Below, piece after piece: positions 57,529-64,000 of a DNA stretch of 64,000 bases. Under the pieces are notes generated by a model. It was given only the letters and a program-made list of their open reading frames with translations, made no database searches and was not told the origin of the DNA. The position numbers and the translations under genes are program-made. Where the stretch lies: assembly GCA_026225945.1 (NCBI GenBank), contig JAMJFZ010001816.1:2735501-2799500 (forward strand), in the 5' to 3' direction. Position 1 is the stretch's first letter; every line of letters begins with the position of its first letter. This DNA is from Cricetomys ansorgei. Its lineage: Eukaryota; Chordata; Mammalia; Rodentia; Nesomyidae.

Positions 57529-57680
57529 GGGGAGGGGTAAGAACAATTAAAGAAAGAGAGGCCATACATTTGAAAGAGATCGAGGTGGGAGGTACATGGG
57601 TGGGCTGGAAAGGATGTTAGAAAGAAATGATCTAACTGTATTATAATCTTAAAAAAGAAAAACTTTTTATTTAAAGAAAA
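57005..57680 (+). mobile_element. Rodent L1 (Lx-type) 3' UTR end
   Basis: 5'-truncated L1 3' UTR, plus strand: CTCCTAGAAATGTTAGAGAA-like motif near 57228, CTCACCAACATGGCCGCCTA, AGACATGCTAATGTGAAAGA, CCTAGGCCTCAACCCCAGAC, a (TG)n at 57488-57525, GAGGTGGGAGGTACATGGGT and a final ATTATAATCTTAAAAAAG with an A tail. The order and the internal microsatellite agree with murid Lx/L1 3' UTRs and with the shorter piece at 53900. Confidence 0.85.
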
Positions 57681-57687
57681 AAAAAAT

Positions 57688-57825
57688 TAGCCAGGCATGA
57701 CAGTACATGCCTTTAATCCCAGAACGAAGCAGTCAGATTCTTTCTGTGAGTCTGAGGCCAGCCTTCTGTTCGGGACAGCCAGGGCTACATAGAAACATCC
57801 TGTCTACACACACACACACACACGC
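57688..57825 (+). repeat. B1 SINE with (CA)n end
   Basis: AGCCAGGCATGACAGTACAT, a deletion, GTCTGAGGCCAGCCTTCTGT, GGGACAGCCAGGGCTACATA and (CA)n at 57806-57822. It sits directly on the A tail of the L1 at 57005-57680, a common insertion site. Confidence 0.85.
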
Positions 57826-58261
57826 ACACTCAGTTGTGACTGGTTATTTGAGAAACTTTTCTGTCTTGCGTTTCCATGAACTCAGAACTTTCCATCTCAG
57901 ACGGGCATCTGAAGCAGGGCAGGATCCTGTCTCCAAGAGCTGTGCCTGTTTCCAGGTGAATCTCTGACCTGTGGTTACAGCTTCATCTTCATGTTCACAA
58001 AGAAAGCAGCAAAGCATGCCCACGCTGCAGGAGAAACCATCTCCCTTCAGATGCAGCCATCTACGTTCTTTCCTTCCTTCCTTTCTGTCAGAGGTTCTTC
58101 CCTCATGCGGAGTTTCCTTGTCATCTGCCATTTGTTATTTCAGGATTTTTTTTTATCATTCCCTTCTGGTCCACATGTTCGATGCTTTCTTCATATATAA
58201 CAGACATCCCCAGAATACCTCCACACTGCCCAGCAATCACACAGCTGTCTGCTTGCTGAAT

Positions 58262-58425
58262 AGGCCTCGGTGTCAGCTCCATAGTGGAAGGAGAAAACCA
58301 ACTTCCACAAGTTGCCCTTTGACCTTCCCACATGCACTTACGGGACCCATGCCCGTCCACACACACAAACACCTACCCACCCAAACTGATATCCACCCCC
58401 AAATAAAACAAATGTAATGCTTAGG
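58262..58425 (+). repeat. B3 SINE, 3' part
   Basis: AGTGGAAGGAGAAAACCAAC, TTGCCCTTTGACCTTCCCAC, an ACACACACAAACACCTACC tail and AAATAAAAC end. The tRNA-like head is missing or badly degraded. Confidence 0.7.
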
Positions 58426-59935
58426 TTTTTTTTTTTTTTAAATTTTAGTCATCTCTGGCAGTTTTTCTTGACCCTTCCCATGTCCCCCTTTTTTCTCTGT
58501 ATTTTGGGGTCCTCAGAAGACCAACCACTCTTGCTTTCTTCTCCCCACACAGCTCATGTTGTCTTGGAACAATTCCTTCACTCTTAAGCCTGTGTGTGCT
58601 GACACTTCTCAGTTCCATGAGTCTAGTTCATGGAGTTCTGAGCTGCTCTCTTTCACGTTAGACTTCTCCACTTCACATCCCACGAGCATCTGAGACTCTT
58701 AGAGGCCAAACTGAGTCTGCCAACATAATCAAAAAGCCAGCACATCCTTTTGTACTCCGAATCTCAGGGGATGGCACTCTTAGATATTATTATTCCTCAA
58801 GCCTTTGTAGAATACGTTTTGCCCCTGACATTGGAGCAACCATGGAGCCAAGTTGATCCTGCCACTAACATTTAACATTGATTCCACAGTCAGTGAGAAG
58901 TCTTTCCAAGGCTACCCCCTCCCCCTCCAGTTCTCATCTGTCCCTCTGTGATCCAATGGCATGTGACAGACACGGTAAACTTCTTTGGCCATTCCCTCCC
59001 TTCGTAACTGTAGGAATTTCATCTATTTTTGTTTTTTAAAAAAAATCCTCATTTTCGATAGAACACAAAGTTTGGGAAATGCTAGATGACTATTGAGTGT
59101 AGTCTTTGAAGCCTGATCACTGGGTAAACCAGAATCACTTCCAAGTAGTGTCCCTAGTTCTGAGGCCTAATGCTCTTCCTTGATAGACTTGGTCTGTAGT
59201 TGGGATGGGTGGAGTCTATGGGAAAATGCCAAAAATTGTGCCCTACAGCTGTGAGTGCCAGGTCAGGGCCAGTGTAAACAACTGGAAAGCAGGTCAGAGA
59301 TCCAAATAGGACTGGATGGATCTAGGAAGCTAAGGCATGAAGCCAATTGGGTTAGTGTGTGTGTTTTTGAAGAACCTATCCGGAAGAATAATCTTAGGGT
59401 TAACCTCAGGTCTATGAGAGATAAAACAGGGTTTGCCCAGAGAGGGTGACTGCTGTCTTATATTTCCAAGCAGTTCAAAGAAAAATTTAAAAGTCCAGGT
59501 TATTAAAATGAATGGTCCCTAAAGGAGTGAAGCATGCAGTTTAGCAGGGAGGAGGTATGCGGCAGAAATGTACATTTTAGGGTTAGCAGCAGTGCTAAGT
59601 ATGCAGCATCTGCTTGGGAGAAATTGTGATGACTTTGGGGTGCTTCTAGCAATGGGAAGGTGATTCTTTTTGACAGTTTATTTTTATGGACAACACCCCA
59701 AATTTGGCATTTATTTCTACAGATATCCTCAAAGACAAGCCACTCCTTTAGATACATAGAAAAAAGTTGGTTTCTCTCTGGAACTCATGGAGGGTTCCAT
59801 ATACCATGATCTGTCCCCCCTTCCCCCCAAGGCTCTGCCACTTTCAAAATACTTTTGGTAACTCAGGGCCAAAGCTGTCAATAGCAGGTGTTTTTCTCTC
59901 TTTTATACATCTTTCTATTATATTTATGTATTATT
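58426..59935. other. Repeat-poor unique block
   Basis: 1.5 kb with no SINE or LINE that I recognise and no supported reading frame. Moderate GC, few CpGs. Confidence 0.5.
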
Positions 59936-60080
59936 TGTTTTGTATGTGAATGTGTGCATGTGTGGAGAACTTGTGGAGGTCAGAGGACAATTTAGAGGAG
60001 TTAGTTCTTTTCTGGGTTCTAGGGATTGTCAGGTTTGGCAGCAAAGGGCCTTTGCCTGCTGAGCCATCTCCTGGACCCTG
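59936..60080 (-). repeat. B3 SINE, minus strand
   Basis: GTGTGCATGTGTGGAGAACT, GGAGGTCAGAGGACAATTTA, GAGTTAGTTCTTTTCTGGGT, TGCCTGCTGAGCCATCTCCT. A B3 read backwards. Confidence 0.85.
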
Positions 60081-60344
60081 TTTTTTTTTTTTTTTCTTAA
60101 TAGTGATTTTTTTTTTTTTCCTCCTAAGGAGAGAGCATGAACGCAATCTCCCACTATCACAAATCATGCAGTTGACTTTCCCAAATTTGGGGAAACTGGC
60201 AGAGGTCAGCACATCCGGAGTGCAATGCTTATGTAAGAGCAAAAGTTATGTTTTTAATTTTAATTACTGTGCCCAAGAGATCTATAAAACAAAAAGACTT
60301 CCTAGAATGCTGGGTGGGGCTGTTCACGTGAGATACAGAAACAC

Positions 60345-60665
60345 ATAATCCTGTAATCCCCAACTGCCCAAGGACAGATAACCTCCGGGAATATTGGGTG
60401 GGGGCTGTGTCGATTCGTTTGGTCAATCCAGCCGCACCGGATGTGCTCCGAATGCACCAGATATACTTAGTCACTTGTAGGTGGGAGATAACCCATACAG
60501 GCAGTACGCCAGGATATATGTTTGCCCCTGATTGGACCTGGTGCTAAGTGCATAGCCTTATGGGTTTTTCCTTTTAAAGCATCTGTTACATGTGACTCAG
60601 TGCCATTTCTTGGGGACCCTGGAGTGGAGAACCTCAGAATAGTCCCTGTCAGAGTTCATCTTACT
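60345..60665 (+). mobile_element. Possible LTR-like ERV fragment
   Basis: The stretch has an LTR-like feel: CCTGATTGGACCTGGTGC, a GCCTTATGGGTTTTTCCTTT stretch, TTGGGGACCCTGGAGTGGAG, and CpGs in an otherwise CpG-poor area (AGCCGCACCGGATGTG). I cannot name a family or find both ends, so this is a weak call; it could be unique DNA. Confidence 0.3.
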
Positions 60666-60968
60666 GGCTAGTATTTAATTAATTTAGTTAAAGCTTGCTT
60701 AAATTTGGCTCAGAATTGTGGTGATGGTCTTATTCTTGACCAGTGGGATTTACACTTAGCCCTGGGATTTACACCACCTTTGCAATCATGGTGTCTCCCT
60801 GCCTTGTAATGTGAGAGTGACATTTATACTTTATTCATTTAGTTTAAATATATGGAAATTAATTTCAACATATTAAAATTAAATTTATAACCTATATATT
60901 TGATTATAAGGTATCAATTTTCAGTTTTAGTTAAAACTTTTAATTGTTGATCTTATTCCATTTAGCAA

Positions 60969-60970
<2 letters not shown>

Positions 60971-61002
<32 letters not shown>
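60971..61002. repeat. (TA)n microsatellite
   Basis: About 15 uninterrupted TA units, able to form a cruciform or unwind. Next to a reverse ID fragment (61003-61085). Confidence 0.95.
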
Positions 61003-61005
<3 letters not shown>

Positions 61006-61091
61006 CTTTCACTGCTAGGGACCTAATTCAAGGCCTTGCATATAACTAACAAGTACCTCTATTACCCAGTTGTATCCCTAGTAGACTTTGT

Positions 61092-61258
61092 TTTGTTTCT
61101 ATTTTTTGGCTCTTCTAGACAGAGTTTCTTTGTATGTAGTCCTGGCTGTCCTAGAACTCATTCTGTAGACCAGGCTGGCCTCGAACTCACAGAGATCTGT
61201 CTGCTTCTGCTTCCCGAGTGCTGGGACTAAAGGCGTGCACTACCACCATCCGGTTATT
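61092..61258 (-). repeat. B1 SINE, full length
   Basis: AGACAGAGTTTCTTTGTATG, GTCCTGGCTGTCCTAGAACT, CCAGGCTGGCCTCGAACTCA, GCTTCTGCTTCCCGAGTGCT and GGACTAAAGGCGTGCACTAC. Confidence 0.92.
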
Positions 61259-61449
61259 GTCCTTTGTTATGGATGAAAAATATCTACTGTGCACATAGAC
61301 CATTTTTTTTTAATCTGTGCATCAACTGACCTGTAACTTGGCTGCTGTGAACAGAGCGGTGACAGAGGTAAACACGGGTGTGCGAGTATCTCTGGTATGT
61401 GACCTAATGATTCTTTTTCATTATAACCACTTTGGCAGCACAGATATCT

Positions 61450-61708
61450 CATTTCTCTCTTTCTCTTTCTCTCTCCCTCCTTCCCTCCCTTCTTTCCTTC
61501 CTTTCTTTTTTCCGCAGGGGTCTTGTATGTCCCAGGCTGGCCTCACACTTGCTAAGATCTTGAACTTCTGATCCCTCCATCTCCACCTGCCAGGTGCTGA
61601 AATTACAGATCGTGACCACCATGCCTGATTGATGCTATGCTGGTGTTTGGAGCCAGGGTTCTGTACATGCTAGGCAACACTCTACTACAGAGCTATACAG
61701 TTCCAAAC
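61450..61708 (-). repeat. (CT)n tract, B1 and ID fragment (B4-like)
   Basis: A pyrimidine tract at 61450-61512, then a minus B1 at 61515-61632 (GTCCCAGGCTGGCCTCACAC, TGCTGAAATTACAGATCGTG) and a reverse ID head at 61637-61708 (TGGAGCCAGGGTTCTGTACA, ACTACAGAGCTATAC). Confidence 0.75.
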
Positions 61709-61974
61709 CTATCCGTTAGCTTCTCTAGGGGCATATTGATTTCCATAGTTCCTACTTATATTCCTGTCAAGTGTGGATGGTTGGTGGCAGGAGCTGACGC
61801 AGAGGCCATGGAGTGGTGCTGCTTACAGGCTTGCTCCTCATGGTTTTCTCAGCCTTCTCAGCCTTCTTATGCAACCCAGGACCACCAGTCCAGAGGTAGT
61901 ACTACCCACAATGGACTGGGCCCAAAAGGGGAACTCTTAAAAATTCATATCCAAGTGTTCTTTTAAAATATTAT

Positions 61975-62155
61975 TTTATTTATTATTGTTATTAGTTTGT
62001 ATGGTTGTGTGTGCATGCCATGTCACACCTGTGGAGGTCAGAGGGTAACCTTGGGGAGTTGATTCTCAATGTTCACTGTGGGGTCCAGAGATGGAGCTCA
62101 GGTTATAAGGCTTACACAGCAAGTACTTTTACTCATTGATCCATGCCACTGATTC
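61975..62155 (-). repeat. B3 SINE, minus strand
   Basis: GTGCATGCCATGTCACACCT, GGAGGTCAGAGGGTAACCTT, GGGGAGTTGATTCTCAATGT and GTTATAAGGCTTACACAGCA in reverse B3 order. Confidence 0.85.
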
Positions 62156-62164
62156 TTTTAAAAA

Positions 62165-62350
62165 GAATCTTTCAATCCCAGTACTCGGGAGGTAGAGAGA
62201 GGAGGAGACTTTTGCATATTCCTGGCCAGTCTGAGCTACACAGCTGAGTTCTAGGTTGACTTGGGCTAGAGTGAGACCCAGCCCTTCCACTCAAAACAAA
62301 CAAATAGACAAACACAATAACAAAACAAGCAAACAACAAAGCAGAACAAA
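62165..62350 (+). repeat. B1/B4 SINE with long (CAAA)-type tail
   Basis: CAATCCCAGTACTCGGGAGG, GGCCAGTCTGAGCTACACAG and GCTAGAGTGAGACCCAGCCC, followed by about 60 bp of ACAAA/AACAA-rich tail. Confidence 0.8.
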
Positions 62351-64000
62351 AATCAACCAGCTCACCAACCAACCAAACCAACAAAGGAGTTCTTGAATCA
62401 CATAAAACAATCTGTGATGATTTTATCAGGTAGCGTATCTCTTCCACCAGAGCACAGTGCAAACTCCATGAAAGTGAAGGCTGGAATTTCATTAATTAAA
62501 TATTTTATTTCAAATTCATTTCAAAGCAAATGGTGCTATTGTATGCCTCTGTGTACACTTTAGGTGTGTTTTAAAGGTTTTCCCACATGCAGTGAAGTAT
62601 AATTTAATTGTAAAGAGACTGCATCAGGTAGCTGAAACTCAGTCAATCACAGCAGTCAGAGCTCGTTCATCCACCGCCACAGGTCCTTGTCCTTGTGAGG
62701 CAAACGCCAGGCTTCACCCAACATGGCTCGGCATGCTGCAAAGCCAATTCAGAAACTCAAAAGTAGGTTTGTGTAGTTTCCTCTTTCAACTCGACCACAA
62801 CAAGGACCCAAGACTGTTCGATTGGTACAAAGACACCCACTTTGCCATCCGGTTTTGAGAATCTGTCTGTTCTGTCCTCTCTTGGCCCCCCTCCCCCATT
62901 ACCTGGTGCCACCTAAGTTATTTGTTGAATGTACCTGCTTGAGACTAGAGATTACAGGGGGAATTTCCTAATTTGTTTGGAGACAGAAGTGTTAATCTGT
63001 TTACTAGATTTCAGTTACTGAAAAGATATTTGAAGAAAAAAAATATCATGCAGTTCCGTCTCATAGTGACTGATTTGCAGAGAACACACACAAAAATCTT
63101 CAGCAACTAAATCACAAATACGTCAAGGATTTTTTGAAAACTATAATAAAACCTTTGTCAATACACAACGGATGCTTCAAAAACTTGAGACATACTCCGT
63201 GTGTGTACGTGTGTGTGTGTGTGTGTGTGTGTACGTGTGCGTACAAACACCATGCATGTTTCAAATTTTGTATGAAATGGCATTTTGACACCCTCTGGAA
63301 TCCAAACTGGAAAATGAAGGCTGCTTGACTGAGAACACTTTTCCTGCTTCTGCCTGGTTCTGTTCCTGGTTCCGATTACTAGTACTGTCCCAGGGTAAAC
63401 AGAAACATGACCCTCCATGAAGCTGCTTTCCACTGACTGCAGTAAAACCTCCGCTAATGGTACCAGGGGGAAATCAACTACTCCCGCAAGATATTTGCGC
63501 GTTGTTGGAGTTTCTTGACCTCAAGATATCTTTTTTGGAAGCATTTAAAGAACTAAAGAAAAGAAATTGCCCTTTAAGTAGACCTTGTGACAGGAGTAGG
63601 TGGGAAGGTAATTATACCGCATTCCGCACCTTACCTTTGCACGGGATAACTCCATGACAAACGCTAAAGCAAACACGTTGTAAAAGCACCATGCTATTCC
63701 TTCGCCTTCTGTCTGATAAGAAAGGCTTATGAATTTTTATATCTCGAAAGGGTTTTTTTCGAGCACCTTGCTTCCTACTAAGTGTGTGAGGAGACAGAAT
63801 CGTTTCGGAATCTGTTTGCATGGGGTTTCTTGAGGCCTAGCATTTAGTGTGTTTCGTGCTAGAAACCGCAGGTTTCTGTAAATGATTTATTTCCATGGAT
63901 CTGTTCCTTTAATTGATTTGATATTTGCTTAAGAATGTTCTTTCTTGCTTGCCCTGTCATCTTTCTGAAAGCAGTTGTAAAGTGTGAGGCCCGGGCAGGA
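62351..64000. other. Repeat-poor unique block to the window end
   Basis: 1.6 kb with only one microsatellite, (TG)n at about 63199-63237 with TACG interruptions. I see no gene. Short open frames here have no recognisable domain. A possible place for regulatory DNA. Confidence 0.5.

Noticed and set aside
57971..58417. 148-residue open frame ending in a B3 SINE
   Set aside because: It crosses unique DNA into a SINE tail and has no recognisable domain.

Overview
The window is nuclear DNA from a mammal, almost certainly a muroid rodent. It has spliced coding exons with canonical GT-AG introns, and dense rodent SINEs (B1, B2, B3, B4/ID), several L1-type 3' ends, rodent hAT (URR1-like) elements and many (TG)n microsatellites. 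B2/B3-type SINEs argue for mouse, rat, hamster, vole and relatives; I cannot fix the species from the sequence alone.

Region 1 (1 to about 15.13 kb) is the 3' part of one protein-coding gene on the + strand, Klf5 (Kruppel-like factor 5, also BTEB2 or IKLF). The window opens inside intron 1. Exon 2 (1251-2127) encodes most of the regulatory and activation region, exon 3 (3277-3336) the end of zinc finger 1, and exon 4 (from 13309) the rest of the three-finger DNA-binding domain and the stop (13485-13487). The 3' UTR is about 1.6 kb, AU-rich, and ends at an AATAAA at 15112-15117. Exon 1, with the main start codon and promoter, lies upstream of the window. Intron 3 (9.97 kb) has very few repeats over its first 8.9 kb, unlike everything downstream.

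Region 2 (15.13-64 kb) has no protein-coding gene that I can support. It is a repeat-rich intergenic stretch downstream of Klf5: alternating islands of B1/B4/B2/B3 SINEs, old MIR/L2/L1M relics, two L1 3' ends, two or three ERV LTR-like fragments, two hAT elements with recognisable ends and probable 8-bp target-site duplications, a 25-copy 15-bp minisatellite at 39.58-39.96 kb, and simple repeats. Between these are repeat-poor unique blocks (notably 37.1-38.0, 49.7-51.3, 58.4-59.9 and 62.4-64.0 kb) that could hold distal regulatory elements of Klf5; that is inference.

The observations most worth checking are post-transcriptional signals in the Klf5 3' UTR (a miR-145 8-mer, a miR-143 7-mer, three exact Pumilio motifs), the repeat-poor intron 3, the minisatellite with a local higher-order pattern, a 47-bp tandem duplication inside a B1, a duplicated L1M-like segment near 23.1 and 23.8 kb, and the hAT pair. 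I found no sign of a previously undescribed coding system.
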